A DNA stretch of 64,000 nt from an uncultured Psychroserpens sp. (GCF_947492715.1 NZ_CANLNS010000001.1:1302001-1366000), one strand, 5' to 3'; positions 11,622-21,612 are shown, counted from the stretch's first letter. Notes: generated by a model from the sequence alone, not told the origin. Made by a program: numbers and translations.

Positions 11622-11924
11622 ATGGAAGAGTATTTACCTTTAATTATCCAATTAGTCAGCGGTGCTGTTGGTGGAAATCTGGCAGGATCACTAATGAAGA
11701 AGTTTTCTTTAGGAACACTTGGTAACTCAATTTTAGGACTCCTTGGAGGAGGGCTTGGCGGTCAACTTTTAGGAATGTTAGGATTAGGAGGCGCAGAAGC
11801 AGCCGCAGCTTCAACTAGCATGGATTTATCAAGCATACTTGGTAGTGTTGCTGGAGGTGGTGTTGGAGGTGGCGTTCTCATGGCAATCGTGGGAATGATA
11901 AAGAATGCTATGGGTAGTAAATAA
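11622..11924 (+). CDS. Small glycine-zipper membrane-associated protein
   Basis: 100 aa, repeated GxxxG/GGG motifs (LGLLGGGLGGQLLGMLGLGG); followed by terminator. Confidence 0.65.
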   Translation: MEEYLPLIIQLVSGAVGGNLAGSLMKKFSLGTLGNSILGLLGGGLGGQLLGMLGLGGAEAAAASTSMDLSSILGSVAGGGVGGGVLMAIVGMIKNAMGSK

Positions 11925-11941
11925 CTCTATAGTAATACTAT

Positions 11942-11977
11942 AAAAAGGCGTTCAACATGTAATTTGAACGCCTTTTT
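11942..11977. terminator. Bidirectional intrinsic terminator between convergent genes
   Basis: AAAAAGGCGTTCAA / TTGAACGCCTTTTT stem. Confidence 0.85.
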
Positions 11978-11998
11978 TGTGCTTTAGCATTATTTAAT

Positions 11999-13807
11999 TT
12001 ATTCTACAATGAATTTTTTGCTTATCGTTAAATGGTCCATTTGTATTTTAATAAAATAAACTCCCGAATTTAACTGACTTACATTAATAGTGTTTAAGTT
12101 ATTCGATGTATCTCCACTTTCAGTAAATATATGTCTTCCTCTAACATCATAAATACTCATATTTTCTATCGAAATACTAGACGCATTACGAATATTTAAA
12201 CTGTTTTTAGCGGGATTAGGAAAAACAGATATATTTTCGATTAAAACACTTTCGTCTACGCCAAGTGTAGAACATGCCGAATAGGTCATTTGAGGTTGAG
12301 AACATACCGAAGTATTGATGTTAGTATTCATAACATTAGTTCCTCCTGCTAAGTCGCTTGCACCAAGATCTCTACTGTTTTGACCATTTGCAATGGAGTA
12401 ATGCATTACTTCTCCAGAATCAATAATATGGGCTAATTGGTGACCATGTCCTAATTCGTGTACGGCAACACTTTCAAAATCTACTTCAAAACCAGTAGCA
12501 GTACCAGGACCATACTCCCAAGAGAGAGCAGATAAACTTCCAGTAAATGTATCGTTAAACACAATATCCAATTCGGTAACAACCGCTTCGAGTCCACCAC
12601 AAGAACCAAATCTTGATGTACAACGTCCAAGAACACCTTGAGGTAATTCTGTACCATTATCAAAACGAATAATGTTTATTCCATCTGATGCAATAACATC
12701 TGTTGTTGTAACTGCGCCAATTTCCCAATTAATACCTGTGGTACAAACCCATGTATCAAAAGCTCTTAAGAACGAAGCCTTAGCACTCGCATTGGCATCA
12801 AAATCTGTAAACATTTGCCATGTGTATCCGCCATTTCCATTAGTGTCAAAATGTTGAGAAGAAAAAGCGTTAGTCCCATTAGAAGGGTTGATTTGAGAAT
12901 AAAAGACTGTTAATGTTTGACTTGATACGTCAGAAGACCCACCACCATTAGTAGTTACTCTAATGTCACCAGTTCCAGCTCTAGAAGGAACTTCTACGAT
13001 GATTTCAGTATTTGACCAGCTTACAATTTGAGTAGAAAGGGCAGCATAATAAACAGGAGTTCCCATATTGTCTTCTCCACCAGCATTGGCATCTCTAAAT
13101 TCTACTGTACCTTCTGTAGCTCCAAAACCAGCTCCAGTAATTGTTAATTGATCTTTTACACCTCCATTTAAAGTTGTAGGAGCGAAACTTGTTATTGAAG
13201 TCGTACCATTTCCATTTCTGTTGGCATTATTACTTTCGAAAATAGCATCCACATCAAAATCAGAAACCTCGAGAATAGCTGTATGATTCGTTAGGGTTCT
13301 AATTTGATTATAAAAAGTACTTGTAATACCTTCTTTAGCTTGAAAAGGATTATGAACGGTATTGTTATTTAGATTATACTTATAAAACCCTTGCGATGAT
13401 GCAAATGGTTTAAACGTGGCTTGGGTACTATTATTAGTTAAAGACACATCGTTATTGTGAAGCATAAAAACACCAAGATCTCCAATATTTAATGTTAAAC
13501 TAGGAGTTACGATCTCAGATTCTGACCCAACTGTACCTCCTGGAGTAATAATTTCGATGGTTTCAGTTATAGATTGACCTTTAAAAATTTTATAGACCTC
13601 TACAGTATTCACAGTATATATATTGTGATGGTCATTATCCCAAAAAGAAGCCTTCGAGATTACTTTTCCTTCTATAATTTTTGAAGAAGATTGTACTTGT
13701 GTCTGCAATGGAACCTCATATAAAAGTTCTTGAGCATTGGATGTGTTTACTACTAATAGGGATAAGCATACTGCTAATAACACAGTGGTTAGTGTAGTTT
13801 TTTTCAT
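11999..13807 (-). CDS. Secreted zincin-type metalloprotease with IPT/TIG domain and T9SS type A C-terminal sorting domain
   Basis: VHELGHGHQLAHI metal-binding motif; IPT-like segment (SFAPTTLNGGVKDQLTITGAGFGATEGTVEF); C-terminus VFPNPAKNSLNIRN...GVYFIKIQ...KKFIVE. Confidence 0.85.
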   Translation of the reverse strand: MKKTTLTTVLLAVCLSLLVVNTSNAQELLYEVPLQTQVQSSSKIIEGKVISKASFWDNDHHNIYTVNTVEVYKIFKGQSITETIEIITPGGTVGSESEIVTPSLTLNIGDLGVFMLHNNDVSLTNNSTQATFKPFASSQGFYKYNLNNNTVHNPFQAKEGITSTFYNQIRTLTNHTAILEVSDFDVDAIFESNNANRNGNGTTSITSFAPTTLNGGVKDQLTITGAGFGATEGTVEFRDANAGGEDNMGTPVYYAALSTQIVSWSNTEIIVEVPSRAGTGDIRVTTNGGGSSDVSSQTLTVFYSQINPSNGTNAFSSQHFDTNGNGGYTWQMFTDFDANASAKASFLRAFDTWVCTTGINWEIGAVTTTDVIASDGINIIRFDNGTELPQGVLGRCTSRFGSCGGLEAVVTELDIVFNDTFTGSLSALSWEYGPGTATGFEVDFESVAVHELGHGHQLAHIIDSGEVMHYSIANGQNSRDLGASDLAGGTNVMNTNINTSVCSQPQMTYSACSTLGVDESVLIENISVFPNPAKNSLNIRNASSISIENMSIYDVRGRHIFTESGDTSNNLNTINVSQLNSGVYFIKIQMDHLTISKKFIVE

Positions 13808-13947
13808 GTCGTAAATTTAGGGTTAGTAATCGAAATTTGCATTTCAACGAACAAATATAACATTTTAACGACAAAATAAAAGAATTAGTTAATCTATTTA
13901 TCTTTACGTCACTTTAGGTTTCATCCTATCAATATATTGGAATAAAA

Positions 13948-14526
13948 ATGTCAAAAGCCAATTTCGAAAATTATTTAAGACTTGTTATAAACGACAATCG
14001 GTTAGAAGACGGGGTTTCTGAAATATCTGGGGTTTTTCAAAAGATAAGTTTAAAACGAAATGATTTTTTCGTTAAAGAAGGCGAGGTCTGCCCTTATTTC
14101 TGTTTTATAGAAGCAGGTGTTCTACAACATTCTATTTTAGTGTCAGGCGAAGAAAAGACAACGTATTTAGCGATGACGAACTCTTGTACATCGGCATTAA
14201 AAAGTTTTATCAACAATGAGGCTTCAAGAAAAAGTATAAAAGCGATTAGTGCGTGCGAACTTTGGGTAATTAATCTTGATGGATTCAACTATTTATTAGA
14301 AAATAACACTGGGTTTTATAAGTTTTATTACAATCTAATTGAAAATCAAATTTACCTTATAGATGATTATCGAATTGATTTGTTGACACTTTCTCCAGAA
14401 GAACGATATAAGAAGTTATTGAGTAATGACTCCAAATTACTACAACAAGTTCCTTTACACTATTTGGCGTCTTTTTTAGGGATTTCAGACCGACATATGA
14501 GTAGAATTCGGAAAAATATAAATTAA
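13948..14526 (+). CDS. Crp/Fnr-family transcriptional regulator
   Basis: cNMP-binding fold followed by LHYLASFLGISDRHMSRIRK HTH. Confidence 0.9.
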   Translation: MSKANFENYLRLVINDNRLEDGVSEISGVFQKISLKRNDFFVKEGEVCPYFCFIEAGVLQHSILVSGEEKTTYLAMTNSCTSALKSFINNEASRKSIKAISACELWVINLDGFNYLLENNTGFYKFYYNLIENQIYLIDDYRIDLLTLSPEERYKKLLSNDSKLLQQVPLHYLASFLGISDRHMSRIRKNIN

Positions 14527-14624
14527 CGCCATTTGGCTGGTTAAATACATTTTTCTTTAATTATTTTTGAAGAAATAAGTATTCATTGATTCCTGCTTTG
14601 TTGGGAATATAAATTCATAACCTC

Positions 14625-15914
14625 ATGAAATATCACAAAATTGATCGTAACCTTTTTATTAAAAACCGAAAAAACTTCATGTCAAAAATGAAGCCAAATA
14701 GCTTAGCGGTTTTTAACTCTAATGATATTTATCCGATAAGTGCAGATAGTACAATGCCATTTGAACAGCATCGTGATATATTTTATTTAAGCGGAGTGGA
14801 TCAAGAGGAAAGTATTTTGGTTTTGTTTCCAGATTGCCCAAAAGAACAACATAGAGAAGTTTTATTTTTAAAAGAAACTAACGAGCATATAGCAGTTTGG
14901 GAAGGTGAAAAATTAACCAAAGAGGCAGCCTTAGAAACAAGCGGGATAAAAACGGTGTATTGGCTTCAAGATATGGAGAAAATCATGTTTGAACTTATGA
15001 CACAGTGCGATACTGTTTATATTAATACTAATGAACATTATAGAGCTTCAGTTGAAACAGAAACAAGAGAAGATCGCTATACAAAATGGTTACGAGAAAA
15101 ATATCCTGCACATAGCGTAGCAAAGAGCAACCCAATATTACAACGACTACGTTCTGTTAAAGACACTATAGAATTAGACTTATTACAACAGGCCTGTAAT
15201 ATCACCGAAAAAGGATTTCGTCGCGTTTTAAATTTTGTTAAGCCTGACGTTTGGGAGTTTGAAATTGAAGCTGAATTCATGCATGAATTTCTAAGTAATC
15301 GCTCTAAGAAATTTGCATATACACCGATAATTGCTTCAGGAAATAATGCCAATGTCTTACACTATATTGAAAACAATCAGCAATGTAAAGCAGGCGATTT
15401 AATCCTAATGGATGTTGGAGCTGAATACGCTAATTATGCTAGTGATATGTCTCGTACAATACCAGTTTCAGGTCGTTTTACAGATAGACAGAAAGCCGTA
15501 TATAATGCAGTAAATCGTGTGAAAAATGATGCCACGAAGTTGTTGGTCCCAGGAACAATATGGGCAGATTACCATGTTGAGGTTGGGAAGTTAATGACTT
15601 CAGAACTATTAGGATTAGGTTTATTGGATAAGGCCGATGTTCAAAATGAAAATAAAGATTGGCCTGCCTATAAAAAGTATTTTATGCATGGTACGTCTCA
15701 TCATATGGGATTAGATACACATGATTATGGAATTTTAACAGAACCAATGCAAGCCAATATGGTATTTACTGTAGAACCTGGAATTTACCTTCCCGACGAA
15801 GGGTTTGGTATTCGTTTAGAAGACGATGTTGTGATTCAAGATTCTGGAGAACCATTTAATCTTATGAGGAATATTCCAATTGAAGCCGATGAGATAGAGG
15901 AACTTATGAATTAA
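14625..15914 (+). CDS. pepP: Xaa-Pro aminopeptidase (aminopeptidase P family)
   Basis: AMP_N N-terminus; LMDVGAEYANYASDMSRTIP, HGTSHHMGLDTHD, TVEPGIYLP, GIRLEDDVVI motifs. Confidence 0.94.
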   Translation: MKYHKIDRNLFIKNRKNFMSKMKPNSLAVFNSNDIYPISADSTMPFEQHRDIFYLSGVDQEESILVLFPDCPKEQHREVLFLKETNEHIAVWEGEKLTKEAALETSGIKTVYWLQDMEKIMFELMTQCDTVYINTNEHYRASVETETREDRYTKWLREKYPAHSVAKSNPILQRLRSVKDTIELDLLQQACNITEKGFRRVLNFVKPDVWEFEIEAEFMHEFLSNRSKKFAYTPIIASGNNANVLHYIENNQQCKAGDLILMDVGAEYANYASDMSRTIPVSGRFTDRQKAVYNAVNRVKNDATKLLVPGTIWADYHVEVGKLMTSELLGLGLLDKADVQNENKDWPAYKKYFMHGTSHHMGLDTHDYGILTEPMQANMVFTVEPGIYLPDEGFGIRLEDDVVIQDSGEPFNLMRNIPIEADEIEELMN

Positions 15915-15941
15915 AATATGGAGATATATTGATGCTCGTGT

Positions 15942-15949
15942 TATGTTTG
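15942..15949 (+). promoter_or_regulatory. Candidate -7 box TATGTTTG in an ORF-free intergenic region
   Basis: Exact TAnnTTTG; no convincing -33 element seen. Confidence 0.35.
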
Positions 15950-15953
15950 CGAT

Positions 15954-16186
15954 TATTTAGCAATGTATGAATCTTAAACGTAGAAACACAACTCAAAATG
16001 ATTAGGCCATAAAAATAGTTTACATATCAGTTGTAACATTTTCTTCACCTTAGCGTCTTAAATATATAACATCTTGTAACAGTCGTTTTTCAGCATGAGG
16101 AAGAAATAGGAAAAATGACATCGTTAAAATTTGTGTAGTAAAATGCACATACCTCTTTTTTAAGAAGAGGTATGTGCATTTTTTTT
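15954..16186 (+). ncRNA. Candidate intergenic small RNA (or long pepP 3' UTR)
   Basis: No ORF longer than a few codons; -7 like box at the 5' side and a 17-bp terminator stem with T-tract at the 3' side. Confidence 0.25.
16141..16186 (+). terminator. Strong intrinsic terminator
   Basis: AAATGCACATACCTCTT / AAGAGGTATGTGCATTT, 17-bp stem with 7-nt loop and T-tract. Confidence 0.9.
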
Positions 16187-16224
16187 GTTTAAAAAGCTAT
16201 TGTATAATTTAAAATAAAAGAAAA

Positions 16225-17355
16225 ATGAAGAATGTATTAATTACCATGTTTTTAGTAGTAACATCTTTGTCCTGTAGCGGGCAATTGAATGTAAAGGAAC
16301 TATCAAAAACCTATAACGTAATAACAAAAAAGGAATGTGATAATAACAACGGTTATTGGTATAACAATAAATGTTGGGCAAACTTTGAAGATGAAGGCAT
16401 ATCAAAAAAAGACATAGATGGCGTTGCAAAAGAGCAATTTAAGCTGATAAAAAACACAAAGATAAAAATCAATGAGAAGAACTATCCTATAATCTTTTTT
16501 ATGCCAGAGGAAGACGGAAATGAACTCTTTTTAATTACAGTATTTAAAGAAGGAGATAACGAAAAAACGCTATTACAGATTGCAGAAAATGTGTCTATAT
16601 TTAATGATAAAAACTTCGAAACGCATGGTTTAATATTTAATGGAAACCTTGTTAAACTATCTGAAGAGGAGAGTCCAATTTTAGAAGATTTGTACAATAA
16701 TCCAAAAGCCATTGGAAACATTAATGTAATCGTAAATGACATAGAAGAATTAGATGTATCATTTAAGGGGAATCTTAACGATGTAACTTCAGATTCGACA
16801 TATGATATTTCCTTTACCACAAACGAAGCCATTATGGGAGCAGGTGATAGCACCATAGAGATTAAGGATAATGAAGCACATATAAATGGAACTTTAGGGA
16901 CGCTTACTTTTATACAGCTAAAAGACGTCATCAAGAATCACCCTAATATCAAAACTTTAGTTTTAGGAAATATCTCGGGTTCAGTAAATGATGAGGTTAA
17001 TATGCATACTGGACGTTTGGTTAGAGAACATGGCTTCACTACAAAAGTATTGAGCAATAGTGTTATTGCTTCTGGTGGTGTCGACTTATTTTGTGCAGGT
17101 AAAGAACGTATTGTTAATAAAGGTGCAAAAATTGGTGTACATTCTTGGGGAGCTGGAGCATATACAGCAACAGATATTCCAAAAGATCATCCTGCCCATC
17201 AATATCAAATAGAGTTTTTCACAATGTGTATGGGTAAGGAAGATGGTCCAGAATTTTATTTCTATACCTTAGATTCTGCTAGTTTTGATGACATACATTG
17301 GATGAGTGATAATGAGATTAAAAAGAGGAAAGTAGCCACAAAATTTATAAATTAA
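16225..17355 (+). CDS. Lipoprotein with ClpP/crotonase-like domain (COG3904-like)
   Basis: Lipobox TSLSCSG; C-terminal LVLGNISGSVNDEVNMHTGRLVREHGFTTKV...SGGVDLFCAGKERIVNKGAKIGVHSWG resembles the ClpP/crotonase fold. Confidence 0.65.
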   Translation: MKNVLITMFLVVTSLSCSGQLNVKELSKTYNVITKKECDNNNGYWYNNKCWANFEDEGISKKDIDGVAKEQFKLIKNTKIKINEKNYPIIFFMPEEDGNELFLITVFKEGDNEKTLLQIAENVSIFNDKNFETHGLIFNGNLVKLSEEESPILEDLYNNPKAIGNINVIVNDIEELDVSFKGNLNDVTSDSTYDISFTTNEAIMGAGDSTIEIKDNEAHINGTLGTLTFIQLKDVIKNHPNIKTLVLGNISGSVNDEVNMHTGRLVREHGFTTKVLSNSVIASGGVDLFCAGKERIVNKGAKIGVHSWGAGAYTATDIPKDHPAHQYQIEFFTMCMGKEDGPEFYFYTLDSASFDDIHWMSDNEIKKRKVATKFIN

Positions 17356-17402
17356 GAAACAAGTTTAACTATAAAAACAAATCCTTAAAAAAGGTAAAAC
17401 AC

Positions 17403-17885
17403 ATGAAAAAGATAATTGTATTAAGCGTATTTGTATTAGCCTCAATCTTTAGTTTAGATGCTCAAGAGCAGGATACAGCAACAAAAACCACCCCAAAATG
17501 GGAAGTAAAGGTAATAACAAGTGTAGAGTCTATAGTACCAAATGGCCTTGGTAGATCAAGATTGATTTCTGCAAATGAAAACAGAGATTATAAAAAATTC
17601 ACATCAACGCAAACGGAAGATGATAATGGGAGGAATAAATCGAAACGGAAAGACATTCGAGTTAAAGATTTTGAAGAAACCAAATTGTTAAATTTTTATA
17701 ACCTTGGTGGTATTCGTTTTCAAAATATTGCTGCCAATGACGCCGTGATTTCATCAAAACTAACCTCTATGATTGCAGAAGGTTGGGATCTGGTTTTTGT
17801 CACGAGCGCAGTAGAAAGTGACGCGGGAGGAGAAGATGGCCAAGGCATCTTTATAACACGTTATATTTTTAAAAGGAAACTTTAA
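17403..17885 (+). CDS. Secreted protein of unknown function
   Basis: Signal peptide MKKIIVLSVFVLASIFSLDAQ; long frame. Confidence 0.6.
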   Translation: MKKIIVLSVFVLASIFSLDAQEQDTATKTTPKWEVKVITSVESIVPNGLGRSRLISANENRDYKKFTSTQTEDDNGRNKSKRKDIRVKDFEETKLLNFYNLGGIRFQNIAANDAVISSKLTSMIAEGWDLVFVTSAVESDAGGEDGQGIFITRYIFKRKL

Positions 17886-17894
17886 GCATTTTTA

Positions 17895-17922
17895 AAAGCC
17901 GTATAATGATTTATACGGCTTT
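17895..17922. terminator. Bidirectional terminator, overlaps the last codons of brnQ
   Basis: AAAGCCGTATAA-TGAT-TTATACGGCTTT. Confidence 0.8.
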
Positions 17923-19206
17923 ATTGTTTTTAGACAACAAGCCTACACCTAAGCAAGTCACAATAGCAGGTAAAACCCAGCCCAATTGGTGTTTTGCAAA
18001 CGGAATATATGGAGTGACATTTGATAAACCATCTGACGGACTTACTTGTCCTAATACGTCTGGAATACTAAATATAAAAGTGATTAAAACAACGGCTCTA
18101 AATACTAGTGGTGTTGCAAAGCGTTTAGGCAGTATATTCAGAATAATCAAGACAATAGTTATGGGATAAATAAACAGTAATACAGGATAAGCGATAACGA
18201 TTATAGAATGAAAATCTAACTGACCAACAATAACACCAAACACGCAACTAATAATTGCTGTCATAATATATACCAATTGCGAGTTACCCAGCAAGCCTTT
18301 AAAATAATCTGCAGTTCCTGCAACAATACCAACAGCAGTTGTAAAACAAGCCAATGCTAGTAAAATACTTAATACAGTGTTTCCAAAACTTCCTAACGCG
18401 TCAATACTAATTCCCCTTAACAAATTGGCACGTTGCATATCACTGCTCAATTCAGAATTAATAATAATCTCAGAGCCATAATAGGCACCAACCGAAATTA
18501 AACCTGCATAAATAACAAACAAACCTAATCCTGCAATCCAACCAGATTTTGCAATAAGAGATCTTTTCTCTTCAAAGTTTCCTTTATTTCTAAAGTTAAC
18601 AGAGATAATAACAACAGCGCCTACAACAACAGCACCAATGGCGTCAAAAGTTTGGTATCCTTCAAGAATACCACTTACTATTGGAGTTTCAAACTGGGCG
18701 GCGCTTGTGGTCATTTCAGAAGAAAACAAACCTATGCCAATAACCATTAACAACATAATAACGATTAATGGAGTTAAAAACTTTCCTATAAAACTCAATA
18801 TTTTAGAACGGTTAAGTACAAACACTAAAACTAAGGCGAAATAAATGGCGCTGGTAAGTAAAGGACTAGTGCCAAATGTTGGATGAATAGCTATTTCGTG
18901 CGTTGCTGCCGCTGTTCTGGGAGAAGGTATAGCAATAGAAATGATATAAACTAGAACACAATAAATAAGACTAAATTGAGGAGAAACCTTTTTCCCAAAG
19001 TCATATAAAGTGCCTTGCAATTTTGCATGCGCCAATATCCCAATAATTGGAATGACAACAGCAGTAATCATAAAACCGACTGCTACCCAAAGCCATTTTT
19101 CGCCCGCATTATATCCTAATAAAGGCGGCAGTAACAAATTACCAGCTCCAAAAAACAAGGAGAATAATCCAAAGCCTGTAATAAAAAGTTCTTTTCGAGA
19201 ATTCAA
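17911..19206 (-). CDS. brnQ: Branched-chain amino acid transport system II carrier protein
   Basis: FSLFFGAGNLLLPPLLGYNAG and multi-TM LIVCS family signature. Confidence 0.94.
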   Translation of the reverse strand: MNSRKELFITGFGLFSLFFGAGNLLLPPLLGYNAGEKWLWVAVGFMITAVVIPIIGILAHAKLQGTLYDFGKKVSPQFSLIYCVLVYIISIAIPSPRTAAATHEIAIHPTFGTSPLLTSAIYFALVLVFVLNRSKILSFIGKFLTPLIVIMLLMVIGIGLFSSEMTTSAAQFETPIVSGILEGYQTFDAIGAVVVGAVVIISVNFRNKGNFEEKRSLIAKSGWIAGLGLFVIYAGLISVGAYYGSEIIINSELSSDMQRANLLRGISIDALGSFGNTVLSILLALACFTTAVGIVAGTADYFKGLLGNSQLVYIMTAIISCVFGVIVGQLDFHSIIVIAYPVLLFIYPITIVLIILNILPKRFATPLVFRAVVLITFIFSIPDVLGQVSPSDGLSNVTPYIPFAKHQLGWVLPAIVTCLGVGLLSKNNKAV

Positions 19207-20757
19207 TTAGTTAGTCTTTTTAAGGTTAAGGTCGTGAAAATCAAAACTAAAATCTGTAATTGGTGCAATATAAGACATCGTCGCTCCTGTGGCATTGCTA
19301 GATTCATCAAAAGAAAAATGCACATAAACATCAGCGTCATAACTCCTATTGTCCCATTTGGCTACATATGTGGTCGCATTATAAGGCAATAATTCTCCAG
19401 ACAAATATGGAGAACGTTCACAAGTGATTGTATAACGTTTTCCATCGTGAGCTATAAGTACATTTCCAAACCAATCATCGGTATAGGTTCCTGTTATTTG
19501 CGATGGTTGAGGTAAGTTTTGGTTTTGTTTCGCAAGCGCTACTTTATTATATACTGCAGTTTTGATACTGTCATTGTATTTAATATAGTCTGAGTTTCTC
19601 GTACCATAACGTTGAAGCCAGTTTCTATTGTCATAACCTAAATAGCTATCTTTTATCGTATTTGTAATGGTATTAAATGCAGAGCCAACCATCTGATTGG
19701 TTAAGACAACAATAGCCAAATCTAAATCAGGAATCATTGTAAATTGAGTTACTGTACCAATTAGGCCTCCAGTATGATAAACTTGTTTGTGACCTCCTTT
19801 AACATCGGTTAAAAACCAACCTAATCCGTAACCTCTAAAATTAGAATCGTAAGCATCACCTTTCCTAACTCGTAAAGGCGTTTGTAATTGCCAAAGTTCA
19901 TGCATTTGTCGTTCACTAATAAGGCGCTTGCCATTTGCAGTAACACCATCGTTCATTAAAAATTTTGCCCAGATTAACATATCTGGCACATTACTCATAA
20001 TACCTCCGGCTGGATTAGCGGTAGCGCTCCAATCATGTGGGATTTGAACAACTTTTCCGTCAGCTCTGGTATGAGCATCTATAATATTTGATTTGTCAGT
20101 AACACGATTATAGGATGCTTTGCTGTGTGTCATCCCAACAGGTTTCATGATTTTGGTTTCAATAAATTCTTCCCAAGACAACCCACTTACTCGTTTTAGA
20201 ACTTCGCCTGCAATGATGTACATGTTATTATTATACTGAAACGTGCTTCTAAAAGAGCTTTCAGGCTTTAAATACTTTACATTAGCAATCACGTCATTAA
20301 CGTCAAAATCATTGCCTTCTGGAAAAAACATCAAATCACCAGCACCGAGCCCTAAACCACTTCTATGTGTTACTAAATCCCTTACTGTAAAGGCTTCTGT
20401 AACCCAAGGATCGTGCAGTTGAAACTCTGGAATATGTTGGCGAACTTTGTCATCCCAGTTAAGTTTTCCTTCATCAACTAACATGGCCAAGGCAAAGCAA
20501 GTAAACCCTTTACTGTTTGATGCCACACCAACTAAAGTATTAGAATTCATGTCTTTTTCGCTGGTTAGTGATCTTACACCATGACCTTTAGAATAAGTAA
20601 TCACACCGTCTTTTAAAATGCCTACAGAAATTCCTGGAACGTCAAATGTTGTTAATGTTTCTTTTATAAGAGCGTCAAGTTTTTCCTCTTCAATTTGTGC
20701 ATAGGACGAAAAACAAAAAACACAACTAACTAATAGTGCAAGGCTTTTAAGGCGCAT
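19207..20757 (-). CDS. Serine hydrolase, class C beta-lactamase-like
   Basis: Signal peptide; GVASNSKGFTCFALAMLVDEGKL (SxxK), YNNNMYIIAGEVL (YxN), YHTGGLIG (HTGG). Confidence 0.92.
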   Translation of the reverse strand: MRLKSLALLVSCVFCFSSYAQIEEEKLDALIKETLTTFDVPGISVGILKDGVITYSKGHGVRSLTSEKDMNSNTLVGVASNSKGFTCFALAMLVDEGKLNWDDKVRQHIPEFQLHDPWVTEAFTVRDLVTHRSGLGLGAGDLMFFPEGNDFDVNDVIANVKYLKPESSFRSTFQYNNNMYIIAGEVLKRVSGLSWEEFIETKIMKPVGMTHSKASYNRVTDKSNIIDAHTRADGKVVQIPHDWSATANPAGGIMSNVPDMLIWAKFLMNDGVTANGKRLISERQMHELWQLQTPLRVRKGDAYDSNFRGYGLGWFLTDVKGGHKQVYHTGGLIGTVTQFTMIPDLDLAIVVLTNQMVGSAFNTITNTIKDSYLGYDNRNWLQRYGTRNSDYIKYNDSIKTAVYNKVALAKQNQNLPQPSQITGTYTDDWFGNVLIAHDGKRYTITCERSPYLSGELLPYNATTYVAKWDNRSYDADVYVHFSFDESSNATGATMSYIAPITDFSFDFHDLNLKKTN

Positions 20758-20783
20758 GAGATTAATTTTTATTTGATTATGCT

Positions 20784-20791
20784 CAAATATA
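20784..20791 (-). promoter_or_regulatory. -7 box TATATTTG of the serine hydrolase/brnQ transcript
   Basis: Exact TAnnTTTG on minus strand, 26 nt before the ATG at 20757. Confidence 0.65.
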
Positions 20792-20824
20792 GTAAATACT
20801 TACATGCAAAATATATTCAAATAG

Positions 20825-20832
20825 TATCTTTG
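20825..20832 (+). promoter_or_regulatory. -7 box TATCTTTG of the alpha/beta hydrolase
   Basis: Exact TAnnTTTG, 6 nt before ATG 20839 and inside the longer called ORF. Confidence 0.7.
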
Positions 20833-20838
20833 CAATCT

Positions 20839-21612
20839 ATGGTTTTAAGGTATAAAAATGTTCCGGTATTTTATGAAGATGAAGGTCATGGATCTCCTGT
20901 CATTTTGCTTCATGGTTTTCTTGAAAACTCAACAATGTGGCATGCAGTCAAAGCCGAACTTTTACAAAATCATAGGGTCGTGAGTGTCGATTTGTTGGGT
21001 CATGGCCAAACGGGATGTCTTGGGTATATACATACCATGCAAGATATGGCAGATGCTGTATTGGCAGTTGTAAATGATTTGAAATTAAGCAACTATAGTT
21101 TAATTGGTCACTCAATGGGTGGTTATGTGGCGTTGGTAATTGCTCAACGTTTTCCAGAACGTGTACTTGGTTTGTGTTTAATGAACTCCACCTATCATGC
21201 CGATGACGCCCAACGAAAACAAATTAGAAAAAGAGCCAACATTATGGTGCAATCTAACTATGAGGCTGTAGTACGAATGTCATTTGTTAATTTATTTTCG
21301 CCTGAAAGCAGAAGTACATTTAAGATCGAACTCGAGGAGGCCCTAAATGAGGCACTGCAAATTCCATTACAAGGATATATCGCTGCGCAGGAGGGAATGA
21401 TGGTTAGAAGTGACATGTATAGTTTTTTTAAGGCTTTGGATGCTAAAAAATTAATAATTATTGGTGCAAAAGATCCAGTTATACATCGCCAACGTATATT
21501 GAAAGAGACCATAGGTTCAGATATCGTTTGTAGAGAATTGTCAAATGGACATATGAGTCATATTGAAAATAAATCAGAATTAACCTACATTTTAAAGCAT
21601 TTTATCGAATAA
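20839..21612 (+). CDS. Alpha/beta hydrolase
   Basis: VILLHGFLENSTMW, LIGHSMGGYVAL nucleophile elbow; start moved from 20773 to in-frame ATG 20839 because a promoter box lies in between. Confidence 0.9.
   Translation: MVLRYKNVPVFYEDEGHGSPVILLHGFLENSTMWHAVKAELLQNHRVVSVDLLGHGQTGCLGYIHTMQDMADAVLAVVNDLKLSNYSLIGHSMGGYVALVIAQRFPERVLGLCLMNSTYHADDAQRKQIRKRANIMVQSNYEAVVRMSFVNLFSPESRSTFKIELEEALNEALQIPLQGYIAAQEGMMVRSDMYSFFKALDAKKLIIIGAKDPVIHRQRILKETIGSDIVCRELSNGHMSHIENKSELTYILKHFIE

Noticed and set aside
17906-18169. ORF 17906..18169 (+) antisense to brnQ
   Set aside because: Starts inside the terminator hairpin and is antisense to a confidently identified transporter.
18638-19210. ORFs 18638..18844 and 19010..19210 (+)
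   Set aside because: Antisense to brnQ; no independent support.
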